From contig CAYVFB010000005.1 of assembly GCA_964450305.1 (NCBI GenBank), positions 1-64,000 of the forward strand: DNA of 64,000 bases. The letters are read 5' to 3'. Each line of letters opens with the position of its first letter. The stretch's first letter is position 1. A program made the position numbers and the translations under genes. This stretch comes from JAAYJG01 sp964450305. GTDB taxonomy: Bacteria > Bacillota > Clostridia > DSM-8532. The notes beneath the pieces are model-generated. The model saw nothing but the letters and a program-made list of their open reading frames with translations, was not told the origin of the DNA and did not search any database. Positions 26,379 to 34,136 of this stretch are shown one piece after another.

Positions 26379-27677
26379 TTAATTCAACCCCGCACGCATA
26401 GCCTTATCCCATAGCTCGTCGATTTCCCACTTGCCCTCGAGCACATAGGGCATACCGTTTGCAATCACTTCTTCCCAGGTCGTCCGGTCCACAAAGCTGT
26501 CGGGAGGCCCGATGAACTGCCTCGCACCATTGATTAGCAGCTGACCTTTTCGGGTTAGCCGGTTATAATCAATTCTGGATTCCCGGATATCCACGCTGCT
26601 GAGCATCCCGGTCTGCTGCGCAAAAACTGCGGCCGTTTCCCGGGCAGTGAGGAACCTCAAAAGCTTGATAGCTTCCTTGTGTTTCCCCGGATCATTATAT
26701 GCCGCCGAGCTGATGTGGAAGCAACCGTTTCCAAGCCCGTAAATCATGGTTTTCGGCGGGGCTTTTCCATCAGGAAAGATCGGGAAATACGCAATATCCA
26801 CCGATTCGTCATATCGGTCGAAATATCCGATAAACCAGGAGCCCTGGACGATCATGGCTGCCTTCTTTTCCTGGAAAAGCGCATTTCTCTCCCGGTTCAT
26901 CATCGTAAAGGCATCCTTGGGAAAGGCCCCCAAATTGTAGAGCTCCAGCATGTATTCCAGGGCTTGCCTGTAATACTTTCCAAACTCCGGATGCTCCGGG
27001 TTCTCGGCAATCTCCTTGCCAGCCAGCAAAGCAACCATGTTCTGATACAGATAAGTGCCTTCGGCAAAGGCATTATACGCTATGGGGTCGATTCCGGCAC
27101 TTCGGAAGGCGACAATGGCGTCCTTTAATTCTTCATAGTTTTCAGGAACCTTGACAGAATGCTTGTCAAACAGGTCTACATTGATGAACAGGGCTTCAAA
27201 AATGGTCTCTACCGGAAGCCCGTATATCTTTCCTTCGTAGGTGGTATATTCGAGCATGCTGCTTTTGAAAAGAGCTTTCCATGCGGGGTCTTGATCCATC
27301 AGGGCTGAAAGATCGGCAACACGGCCCGCCCGGATCAGGGCTCGGATATCGGAGCCCGGCCACAGCCCAAAAATATCGGGATCATTCCCTGAAGCGAAAT
27401 CTGTCTTGATCTTCGGCAGAAAATCTTCTCCAAAAAGGGATTCATTAATCACTTCAATGTTTTTGTTCACAAACATGAACTGATCCAACAACGCTTTAAG
27501 GGCTTCTGCTCTGGAATCCACACCGCCCCAGCTGGAGATGAAACGAAGGGTAACCTTTTGCTCCTGCTGCTTATCCTGCGGGGGTGCGGCTGCAGGTGTG
27601 TCCGGGCTTTTGCAGGAAACCGGCCCCATGAATAATAGCCCCGCCATCAACAGGGCGAAAATTTTTCTCTTTTTCAT
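26379..27677 (-). CDS. extracellular sugar-binding lipoprotein, SBP3, first gene of the kinase operon
   Basis: A 432-residue binding protein of the MalE/UgpB class, unlike SBP1 and SBP2. The signal ends in a PVSC lipobox followed by an Ala/Pro/Gln-rich linker. The VTLRFISSWGG segment and the KIYGLPVETIFEALFIN region are typical of the class. It shares a transcript with the YesM/YesN pair (2-nt gap to the kinase) and has no permease beside it, so it may present ligand to the kinase rather than feed a transporter; this is inference. An ATG with a GGAG site 6 nt upstream is used. Confidence 0.88.
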   Translation of the reverse strand: MKKRKIFALLMAGLLFMGPVSCKSPDTPAAAPPQDKQQEQKVTLRFISSWGGVDSRAEALKALLDQFMFVNKNIEVINESLFGEDFLPKIKTDFASGNDPDIFGLWPGSDIRALIRAGRVADLSALMDQDPAWKALFKSSMLEYTTYEGKIYGLPVETIFEALFINVDLFDKHSVKVPENYEELKDAIVAFRSAGIDPIAYNAFAEGTYLYQNMVALLAGKEIAENPEHPEFGKYYRQALEYMLELYNLGAFPKDAFTMMNRERNALFQEKKAAMIVQGSWFIGYFDRYDESVDIAYFPIFPDGKAPPKTMIYGLGNGCFHISSAAYNDPGKHKEAIKLLRFLTARETAAVFAQQTGMLSSVDIRESRIDYNRLTRKGQLLINGARQFIGPPDSFVDRTTWEEVIANGMPYVLEGKWEIDELWDKAMRAGLN

Positions 27678-27723
27678 GTGCTGCTCCGAATTCAGGTTTC
27701 AAAATAGGTTTCAGGTCATTCCC

Positions 27724-27752
27724 ATTATACAGGAAACCATGTTCACTGGCAA
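27724..27752 (-). promoter_or_regulatory. promoter of the SBP3-kinase-regulator operon
   Basis: TTGCCA (27752-27747) and TATAAT (27729-27724) on the minus strand are 17 bp apart, about 50 nt before the start codon. Confidence 0.8.
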
Positions 27753-27846
27753 ACAGGTTATGCGATCTCCGGGGGGTGGTGTGGTTTTTGTTTTCTTCCG
27801 GTTTTTGGGCATGAAAAAAGGGCTCGCAATCAATATAATGATTTCG

Positions 27847-27939
27847 CTGTATTCACTCAAGACCATTGGAACGAATTATTGCATGAAATCACGATGTTTT
27901 CACTGCATTCACTCTAAACCAGTGGAATGAAATATTACA
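27847..27939. repeat. imperfect direct repeat of 37 bp, copies 56 bp apart
   Basis: 27847-27883 and 27903-27939 match at 30 of 37 positions by eye, beginning CTGnATTCACTC and ending ATTnCA. They lie in the 334-nt gap between SBP3 and rubrerythrin, upstream of the SBP3 promoter. Regulator binding at tandem sites is a possibility; nothing in the repeat was recognised. The rest of the gap shows no gene. Confidence 0.6.
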
Positions 27940-28011
27940 GTCATTCGATGCCCTTTTTCATCAATTTTTTACAGCTGTACCCTGTTCTGAATGCATCAGA
28001 CAGATGACTGC

Positions 28012-28605
28012 TTAATAGGTTTCCACAAATACTTCAAAGTAGGATTGAGGATGTACACATGCCGGACACGTTTCAGGTGCTTCCGGGCCTTCATGTATAT
28101 AGCCGCAGTTTGTACATTTCCATTGAACCTTCTGATCCTTTTTGAATACCTGGTCGTTGGCAATATTCTGAGCCAGCTTTTCAAACCTGATCTCATGCCT
28201 TTTTTCAGCCAGGGAAATCATCCTCCAGGCTGCGGCGATTTCCGGGAAGCCTTCTTCGTCGGCCACCTTCGCAAAGGCAGGGTACAGATCGGTCCATTCC
28301 TCATTCTCGCCGCTGGCAGCGGCTTTCAGGTTATCGAGCGTTGTGCCCTGGGCGACGGGGTAATCGGCTGTAATCTGGATGGATGTGGGCAGTTCTCCCT
28401 CAAAGCCGGCAAGAAGAAACTTGTAAAACCGCTTTGCATGTTCCTTTTCATTGTCTGCCGTTTCAATAAAGATGTTTTTAATTTGCTTGTATCCTTCCTT
28501 ATCGGCGATCGAAGCATAATAGGTGTAACGGTTGCGGGCTTGAGACTCTCCCGCAAATGCCTTCAGCAGATTTTCTGCTGTCCTGGTACCTTTTAAAGCT
28601 TTCAT
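28012..28605 (-). CDS. rbr: rubrerythrin
   Basis: Peroxide-reducing non-haem iron protein of anaerobes, cytoplasmic. The 197-residue protein has a ferritin-like di-iron domain with the Glu and ExxH ligands (AFAGESQARNRY, ADNEKEHAKRFY, GENEEW, SLAEKRHEIRFE) and a C-terminal rubredoxin-like Fe site with CTNCGY and CPAC. The second CxxC is followed by VHPQSYF, as usual. It lies 17 nt after perR on the same strand and probably shares its transcript, so peroxide would induce it. Confidence 0.96.
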   Translation of the reverse strand: MKALKGTRTAENLLKAFAGESQARNRYTYYASIADKEGYKQIKNIFIETADNEKEHAKRFYKFLLAGFEGELPTSIQITADYPVAQGTTLDNLKAAASGENEEWTDLYPAFAKVADEEGFPEIAAAWRMISLAEKRHEIRFEKLAQNIANDQVFKKDQKVQWKCTNCGYIHEGPEAPETCPACVHPQSYFEVFVETY

Positions 28606-28622
28606 TGTTAACCTCCTGTTTG

Positions 28623-29036
28623 TTATTTATTCAAGCAATCCGGGCAGGTGCCCTTGAAATAGACAAACCTGCCGGTTACTTCATAGCCGTTTAATTCCTT
28701 GATCGCGCATTCTCCCATCTCGATGGGGAAATCTACGATCCTGCCGCAACTGCCGCATTTAAAGTGCCCATGGTTCATTACCCGGGCATCATACCTTGTT
28801 TCATTGCTGCTGATATTGATGGGAATGACAACACCCTCCTCGACAAACAGGTTCAGTGTGTTATACACCGTCGTTCGTGAGAGGGTCGGCATTTCTTTGA
28901 CAAGCTGCTCATAAATTTCCTCTGCCGTAGGATGATTTCTGTTGTCCACAAGGTATTCGAAAACCTTCAGCCGTGGATAGGATGGTTTCACACCTTTTTG
29001 TTCCAGAAGCTCCTTGATTGTATTGATATTGGACAT
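28623..29036 (-). CDS. perR: Fur-family peroxide-responsive repressor (PerR)
   Basis: A 137-residue metal-dependent repressor from the ATG at 29036, with GAGGG 7 nt upstream; the longer open frame would include the promoter region. The winged-helix segment (TVYNTLNLFVEEGVV) and the two CxxC zinc knuckles (CGSC near residue 95, CPDC near the end) fit PerR/Fur. Its own promoter carries a palindrome resembling a PerR box, and the next gene is rubrerythrin, so PerR is more likely than Fur. Metal-ligand residues consistent with sensing include His and Asp in the NHGHFKCG area. Confidence 0.88.
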   Translation of the reverse strand: MSNINTIKELLEQKGVKPSYPRLKVFEYLVDNRNHPTAEEIYEQLVKEMPTLSRTTVYNTLNLFVEEGVVIPINISSNETRYDARVMNHGHFKCGSCGRIVDFPIEMGECAIKELNGYEVTGRFVYFKGTCPDCLNK

Positions 29037-29095
29037 AGCAAAGCCCTCTTTCATTCTATTCCGGGGAGGCAAATTTATTGTAATGGTTTTATCTT

Positions 29096-29108
29096 TGTAA
29101 TCATTACA
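29096..29108. promoter_or_regulatory. PerR-box-like operator
   Basis: TGTAATCATTACA is a perfect 6-1-6 palindrome immediately downstream of the -10 box of perR, similar to the Per box consensus TTATAATTATTATAA. A weaker half-site lies about 15 nt further into the leader. Position and symmetry suggest autorepression. Confidence 0.75.
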
Positions 29109-29111
29109 TTT

Positions 29112-29140
29112 ATTATACGAAATATTGATTCGCTTGTCAA
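29112..29140 (-). promoter_or_regulatory. consensus promoter of perR-rbr
   Basis: On the minus strand TTGACA (29140-29135) and TATAAT (29117-29112) have the ideal 17-bp spacing. Such a strong promoter fits a gene kept low by a repressor bound at the adjacent palindrome. Confidence 0.88.
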
Positions 29141-29266
29141 CACCCACCTTGTGGTCCCGAATCCGGGCGCGGAACCGATGGATAGTCTCTAATAAAAATT
29201 AATGTGTTCATAATCCTAGTTATTGGGTATAAATATATTACTTTGTCGAATGTCAGGAGGCTGACA

Positions 29267-31801
29267 ATGAGAAGAAGACTGGAACACCGCTTTAAAGGGC
29301 TTATCCTCATACTCTTTCTGTTTTTAATGCAGTTTATGCCCATTACCGGGCAGGCTCTCGAAGACAGGGCAAAAACTGTTTTAATTCTGAATTCATACCA
29401 TCAGGGCTTTACGTGGACCCGTGAAGAAACTGAAGGAGCGATGGCTGTTTTGCTGGAGAGTGATGACTACATCTCTGTCCAGGTGGAGTATATGGATTGG
29501 AAAAACTACTCCACGCAGGAGAATCTGAGTTTTCTCTACAATTACTACCAGTACAAGTACCAACATGAAAAAATAGATTTGGTAATCACAACCGATGACA
29601 TTGCGCTTGATTTTGCACTGAAGCACAGGGATGAACTCTTCTCAGCTGCTCCAATCGTCTTTGCCGGTGTTAATCAGGAAGGAATCAACACCCTCACAAA
29701 GGGGCAGTCCAACTTCACGGGAATTCTGGAGCCTGTAATCCCCGATGATGCCCTTTATCTGGCCATGCTTACAAACCCCGCCCTGAAAACAATTTATCTG
29801 GTATACGATAATACTGAAAGCGCTCAGTCCACCACTCGTCTTGCTGTCGAGTCCATCGTGGACATCAACGACAGTATTGAAATTGTGCACCTTAATAACA
29901 TCACCTATGCGCAAATCCTTGAACGAATGAAAAGTGTGAAGGACAACAGCATTGTCTATATTCTTTCACATTATGTAGACATTGAGGGAAACACAATGGA
30001 GTTCGATGAGTTTTGCGAACTGGCCAGTTCTGTCAGTCCGGTACCGGTTTTCCACCTGTATGACTTTACCGTCGGGCGTGGTTCGGTAGGGGGAAGCATG
30101 CTCAGCGGCAGGCTTCAGGGTGAAAATGCCGGCAGGGTGGCTTTGAGAATACTACGGGGTGAAAGGGCAGATGACATTCCCATTTCTCAGGACAATACCA
30201 TTCGGCATTTATATGATTACAATGAATTGAAAGCTCACAACATTCCCAGGGAGAGACTTCAACCGGACAGTGAAATTATCAATCTCCCCTTTTCTTTTTT
30301 TGAAACTTATAAAAAGGAGGTATCGGCGGCGGCGTTTCTGTTCCTTCTTCTTGTTGGCTTCATTACATTGTTAATCTATTATATTCTGCATCAGAAGCGC
30401 ACAGAAAAAATGCTGAAGGAAAACCACGAAGAGCTGACAGAACTTAACCAGGAGCTTACAGCCGCAGAGGAGGAACTAAAGGAGCAAAACCAGCAACTGG
30501 AGCATAGCAGAAATGAATTATCCCATCTTGCCTATCACGATTATCTGACAAGCCTGCCAAACCGCCTGTCCCTTAAGGAATACCTGGATCAGGCCCTTCT
30601 TACGGCAGGCAAATCACAATATGCGCTCTTCTTTATCGACACCGACAACTTCAAATACATCAATGATTCACTGGGTCATTCAACGGGTGATCAGCTTCTG
30701 GTCATGATTGGAAACCGGTTAAGTGAAAACATTACATCAAATGGAACACTATTTCGTTTCGGTGGGGATGAATTCATCATTATTGTACAGGATGCTTCCG
30801 AGTTTGATTTAATGGCTCAGGCAGACAAGTTGATCAAAGCCTTTAAAGAGCCCTTCGAATTGAATTACAGCATTTTGCACATTTCGATTAGCATTGGTAT
30901 CACAACATACCCTGAAGCCGGCGACAGAGTGGATGACCTGATCAGAAGCGGAGATATCGCCATGTACCATGCAAAATCACGAGGGAAGGGACAATATGTA
31001 CTGTTCACTCAAAGCATGGATTACAGCATACAGGAAAGACTGTCCATCGAAAACCATTTGCGAACCGCTTTGGAACGAAAGGAATTTCTGTTGTATTACC
31101 AACCTCAGGTTGATATTGCCACCGGAACCATTTCCGGGTTTGAAGCCCTGCTGCGCTGGGCAAGCCCCGAACTGGGTTTTGTGATGCCCAACTCCTTCAT
31201 CCCTGTCGCCGAAGAAACACAGTTGATTGTTCCCATTGGTCAATGGGTTCTGAAGGAGGCCTGTCTTTTTGCAAAGACTCTCCAGGCTTGCAGCGGCAAG
31301 AATTATCAGATATCCGTCAATGTTTCCATATTACAGCTGCTACAGGCGGATTTTGCGGATATGGTTCTTGACACGCTGAAAAGAGTTGACCTGCAGCCCG
31401 AGCTGCTTGAACTGGAGATCACTGAATCCGTGCTGATGGAATCCTATGAGTTGATTGAAGCTTCCATTCAAAAGCTCCGTATAAAAGGCATACACTTTGC
31501 TCTGGATGATTTTGGCAAAGGATATTCCTCTCTGACCTATTTAAAGAATCTGCCCATCAATACCTTGAAAATAGATAAATTATTCATGAACGAAAATGTC
31601 CCGGATATGAATGAACAGTCCATTACAGGCTCCATCATCGCAATGGGGCTGCAGCTTGGCCTTTCGGTGATCGCCGAGGGCGTTGAGTTTGCCGAGCAGC
31701 TGAATTACCTGGCTAAACACAAGTGCAGCAAATATCAGGGTTACCTGTACAGCCGGCCGGTACCGGCGGAAGCCGCAATACAAATGGCCGGGTGCACCTA
31801 A
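29267..31801 (+). CDS. membrane GGDEF-EAL protein with periplasmic ABC-type sensing domain
   Basis: A cyclic-di-GMP metabolism protein of 844 residues, starting at ATG 29267 after AGGAGG (the open frame extends upstream without such a site). A signal/anchor helix at about 10-28 is followed by an extracellular domain resembling ABC-type binding proteins (KTVLILNSYHQGFTW, DLVITTDDIALDFAL). A membrane helix at about 352-375, a coiled coil (about 380-425), a GGDEF domain with intact GGDEF (499-503) and an EAL domain with EAL (626-628) and DDFGKGYSSL follow. Both motifs are intact, so synthesis and hydrolysis are both possible. It lies divergent from perR. Confidence 0.93.
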   Translation: MRRRLEHRFKGLILILFLFLMQFMPITGQALEDRAKTVLILNSYHQGFTWTREETEGAMAVLLESDDYISVQVEYMDWKNYSTQENLSFLYNYYQYKYQHEKIDLVITTDDIALDFALKHRDELFSAAPIVFAGVNQEGINTLTKGQSNFTGILEPVIPDDALYLAMLTNPALKTIYLVYDNTESAQSTTRLAVESIVDINDSIEIVHLNNITYAQILERMKSVKDNSIVYILSHYVDIEGNTMEFDEFCELASSVSPVPVFHLYDFTVGRGSVGGSMLSGRLQGENAGRVALRILRGERADDIPISQDNTIRHLYDYNELKAHNIPRERLQPDSEIINLPFSFFETYKKEVSAAAFLFLLLVGFITLLIYYILHQKRTEKMLKENHEELTELNQELTAAEEELKEQNQQLEHSRNELSHLAYHDYLTSLPNRLSLKEYLDQALLTAGKSQYALFFIDTDNFKYINDSLGHSTGDQLLVMIGNRLSENITSNGTLFRFGGDEFIIIVQDASEFDLMAQADKLIKAFKEPFELNYSILHISISIGITTYPEAGDRVDDLIRSGDIAMYHAKSRGKGQYVLFTQSMDYSIQERLSIENHLRTALERKEFLLYYQPQVDIATGTISGFEALLRWASPELGFVMPNSFIPVAEETQLIVPIGQWVLKEACLFAKTLQACSGKNYQISVNVSILQLLQADFADMVLDTLKRVDLQPELLELEITESVLMESYELIEASIQKLRIKGIHFALDDFGKGYSSLTYLKNLPINTLKIDKLFMNENVPDMNEQSITGSIIAMGLQLGLSVIAEGVEFAEQLNYLAKHKCSKYQGYLYSRPVPAEAAIQMAGCT

Positions 31802-31811
31802 GCGTAACGCT

Positions 31812-31835
31812 CGGGTTTTCCACAAAACCCGTTTT
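31812..31835 (+). terminator. terminator after the GGDEF-EAL gene
   Basis: An 8-bp inverted repeat (31812-31819 with 31824-31831, 4-nt loop) is followed by TTTT, 10 nt after the stop codon. The T-tract is short. Confidence 0.6.
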
Positions 31836-31888
31836 GATAAGAGCTTTCCCGAATGGTGCAGCAGATCATACCATCATTGAGTACTTGC

Positions 31889-32521
31889 TTATTCCATTAC
31901 CCAGGGTCTTAAAACATCTGCTGCAACACGATAACCAGGAACAGTCAGGTGCAGGCCTTCCACGGTATACTCCAGGCGGATGTTTCCCTTTTCATCCGCA
32001 AGGTGGCTGTGTACATCGATATAGGGTATGCTTTTCTCCCGGGCCATGTTCTTCAGCTTTTCATTGATGCTGCGTATTTTTTCGTTGGTTCGTTTTCCTA
32101 CAATTATTTTTCTGATCTTTTTGTGCCTGAGCTCAGACACCGGGTATATGGATTCAAGATAAATCTTCGTGTCGGGGCTGTTTGCCTGGATAGCCGAAAT
32201 GATTTGATCGATGTTATGTACGATCTCATGCTCTGGCTTATTATCTCCCACATCATTGGTGCCGATCATGAGAAATACTTTGGTTGGTTTCAGCTGATAA
32301 ACGCTTTCAGGCATGCGCAAAAGAACACCATCGGTGGTATCCCAGCTGATGCCGCGGTTAATGACATAAACGCCATGAAAGTATTCATTCAGGCGGAAGA
32401 AGTCGGTAATCGAGTCTCCAAGAAAAACAATTCCGCCAGGTTCAGCGCATTCATTCAATTCAGAAAACGCTATCTCAATTTTACTTTGATAAAATTGGAC
32501 GATTCTGCTCAAAAGGCCCAT
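31889..32521 (-). CDS. SGNH/GDSL-family esterase or lipase
   Basis: A 210-residue cytoplasmic hydrolase, start ATG 32521 after AAGGAAGG. The family blocks are clear: GDSITD (nucleophile Ser, near residue 36), NRGISWD, GTNDVGD, and the catalytic His in EGLHLTVPGY near the C-terminus. It resembles the platelet-activating-factor acetylhydrolase-like or tesA-like groups; substrate unknown. The start lies 2 nt after the stop of the amidohydrolase, so the two are co-translated. Confidence 0.88.
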   Translation of the reverse strand: MGLLSRIVQFYQSKIEIAFSELNECAEPGGIVFLGDSITDFFRLNEYFHGVYVINRGISWDTTDGVLLRMPESVYQLKPTKVFLMIGTNDVGDNKPEHEIVHNIDQIISAIQANSPDTKIYLESIYPVSELRHKKIRKIIVGKRTNEKIRSINEKLKNMAREKSIPYIDVHSHLADEKGNIRLEYTVEGLHLTVPGYRVAADVLRPWVME

Positions 32522-32523
32522 TA

Positions 32524-33729
32524 TCAAACCTTCCTTTCCTGGTTTCTTTGATAAACTACCTTGCCGTTAATCATCGTCAGTTCTACCTTTGTTCTATAAT
32601 CAAAGGGATGACCACTGAACACGACGAGGTCCGCATCTTTACCGACCTCCAGGCTGCCCACCCTGTCTTCAATGCCTGCTGCCTGTGCTGCATTGATGGT
32701 GATGGCACGCAGAGCGTCCTCTTCCGACATACCTTCCCTGACAGCCACCCCCGCGCAAAGCAGCAGATGCTGTTCGGGCACACAGGGATGATCCGTCATG
32801 ATGGCTACCGGCACCCCATACTTCGCAAGAATCCCGGGAGCTTCAATATTTTGATTTTTCAATTCAATCTTGGATCGATCGGTCAGCAATGGTCCCAGGA
32901 TTACACGAACCTTCTGTTCCTTTAAAATGTCGGCGATCATGTACCCCTCGGTGCAATGATCAATGGTATATCGCAGATTAAACTCCTTTGCAATCCGGAT
33001 CGCCGACAGAATATCGTCAGCCCTGTGAGCATGGATCTTCACCACTAATTCTCGATTCAGGACGGGTATCAGGGCTTCCATGCGGATATCGTATTCGGGT
33101 TTGTCGTTTTCCTCACTGTCCTTATGGTAATCCTCCCAGGCCTCCATATATTCCTTTGCTTTGAACAGCTGCTCACGCAGAATGGCAGCCGTAGCCATTC
33201 TTGTTGATGGCGTATGACTCTTTTCGTGGTATACGGTCTTGGGATTCTCTCCAAAGGCGACTTTCATGGCACATGGCTGCTTGATCACCATTTCATCCAC
33301 GCTGCGGCCAAAGGTCTTCAGTGCGGCAAACTGGCCACAAATGACATTCCCGCTTCCCGGTCCGCTGACCACCGTTGTTACACCCCATTGCCTGGCTTCC
33401 TCAAAAGCACGATCGGCATGATTGATCCCGTCGATAGCCCGCAGGTGCGGTGTGACCGGATCGGTCAGTTCATTGGCGTCATCACCCTCAAAGCCCAGCG
33501 AGTCTTCCATGATTCCGATATGCGTATGGCTGTCTACCAGCCCGGGCATCACAATCTTCCCTTCTGCGTCGATCACATCTCTGTCCCCGGGGGATTTGGT
33601 CATGGATCCAATCTCCTTGATTTTGCCCTGCGATATCAGAATATAACCCAGTTTATCTTCTTTTTTTTGATTCTTACGTGATTTCGTTTCTTCCGCCATG
33701 GTCATGATGTGGGCATTAATAATCAGCAT
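32524..33729 (-). CDS. amidohydrolase (imidazolonepropionase-like)
   Basis: A 401-residue metal-dependent hydrolase from ATG 33729, preceded by GGAGG; the upstream open frame overlaps the promoter. The first metal motif is DSHTHIG, followed by the PGLVDSHTH context; later histidines include KIHAHRADD and TIDHCTEG, and the catalytic Asp lies in IMTDHPCVPEQHL. The composite HINAAQAAGIEDRVGSLEVGKDADLV-type C-terminal barrel piece (here NAAQAAGIEDRVGS then GKDADLVVF) is the usual amidohydrolase end. Substrate unknown. Confidence 0.9.
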   Translation of the reverse strand: MLIINAHIMTMAEETKSRKNQKKEDKLGYILISQGKIKEIGSMTKSPGDRDVIDAEGKIVMPGLVDSHTHIGIMEDSLGFEGDDANELTDPVTPHLRAIDGINHADRAFEEARQWGVTTVVSGPGSGNVICGQFAALKTFGRSVDEMVIKQPCAMKVAFGENPKTVYHEKSHTPSTRMATAAILREQLFKAKEYMEAWEDYHKDSEENDKPEYDIRMEALIPVLNRELVVKIHAHRADDILSAIRIAKEFNLRYTIDHCTEGYMIADILKEQKVRVILGPLLTDRSKIELKNQNIEAPGILAKYGVPVAIMTDHPCVPEQHLLLCAGVAVREGMSEEDALRAITINAAQAAGIEDRVGSLEVGKDADLVVFSGHPFDYRTKVELTMINGKVVYQRNQERKV

Positions 33730-33808
33730 ATGCTCCTCCTGAAGCTGTACCTTCTTCGGGAAAGTTTCCCGACAGGCAAAATTAAAACTGTTTATGCTTA
33801 TTAATCCT

Positions 33809-33837
33809 ATTATAACAACGGAAGTGATTGCTTGCAA
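33809..33837 (-). promoter_or_regulatory. promoter of amidohydrolase-SGNH operon
   Basis: TTGCAA (33837-33832) and TATAAT (33814-33809) on the minus strand are separated by 17 bp. The -35 region overlaps a 6-bp palindrome (GATTGC-TT-GCAATC). Confidence 0.8.
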
Positions 33838-33905
33838 TCACAACACACCGTTACAAGGTTCTTATCACGTAGTGATAAGGTTCTTATAACAACGGAAGTG
33901 ATTGC
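33810..33905. repeat. perfect 22-bp direct repeat including promoter sequence
   Basis: TTATAACAACGGAAGTGATTGC occurs as a whole at 33810-33831 and at 33884-33905 (74-bp offset). Between them lies the inverted repeat 33861-33868 with 33872-33879 (8 bp). The first copy contains the -10 and spacer of the promoter; the second repeats them with TATAAG in place of TATAAT and a weak -35, so it may be an older or alternative promoter. Confidence 0.8.
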
Positions 33906-34020
33906 ATGTAAATACATAAAGAAAGTGGTATAGGGTTATTGAAACTGCAGTAGCTTTTCAGAACACCACATTCACCACGTAGGCATCCCGAATTCCGGTA
34001 AGATGTCTCCATATGGGAAG

Positions 34021-34051
34021 AAAAAAGGAAGCAGGATCGTCCCCTGCCTCC
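34021..34051 (-). terminator. terminator of lon
   Basis: On the minus strand a 9-bp stem (34051-34043 with 34035-34027, one G-U pair, 7-nt loop) is followed by six T residues. It lies about 85 nt after the lon stop. Confidence 0.8.
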
Positions 34052-34105
34052 TTCTTTATGCTTCTTTTCGTTCATACTCTGCTGTGAGCGCTGCCTCATA
34101 TAGTA

Positions 34106-34130
34106 CCTAGCCTGCAAGTTGCAGGCTAGG
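34106..34130. repeat. long perfect palindrome just after lon
   Basis: CCTAGCCTGCAA is followed after one base by its exact complement, so 34106-34130 is a 25-bp palindrome, starting 6 nt beyond the lon stop codon. No T-tract follows on either strand. It may stabilise the lon mRNA 3' end; the real terminator appears to be the hairpin at 34021-34051. Confidence 0.7.
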
Positions 34131-34136
34131 TTGTTG

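Noticed and set aside
33884..34117. Open frame of 77 codons on the minus strand in the lon downstream region
   Set aside because: It overlaps the lon terminator and the palindrome, lacks a ribosome-binding site and has no family resemblance.
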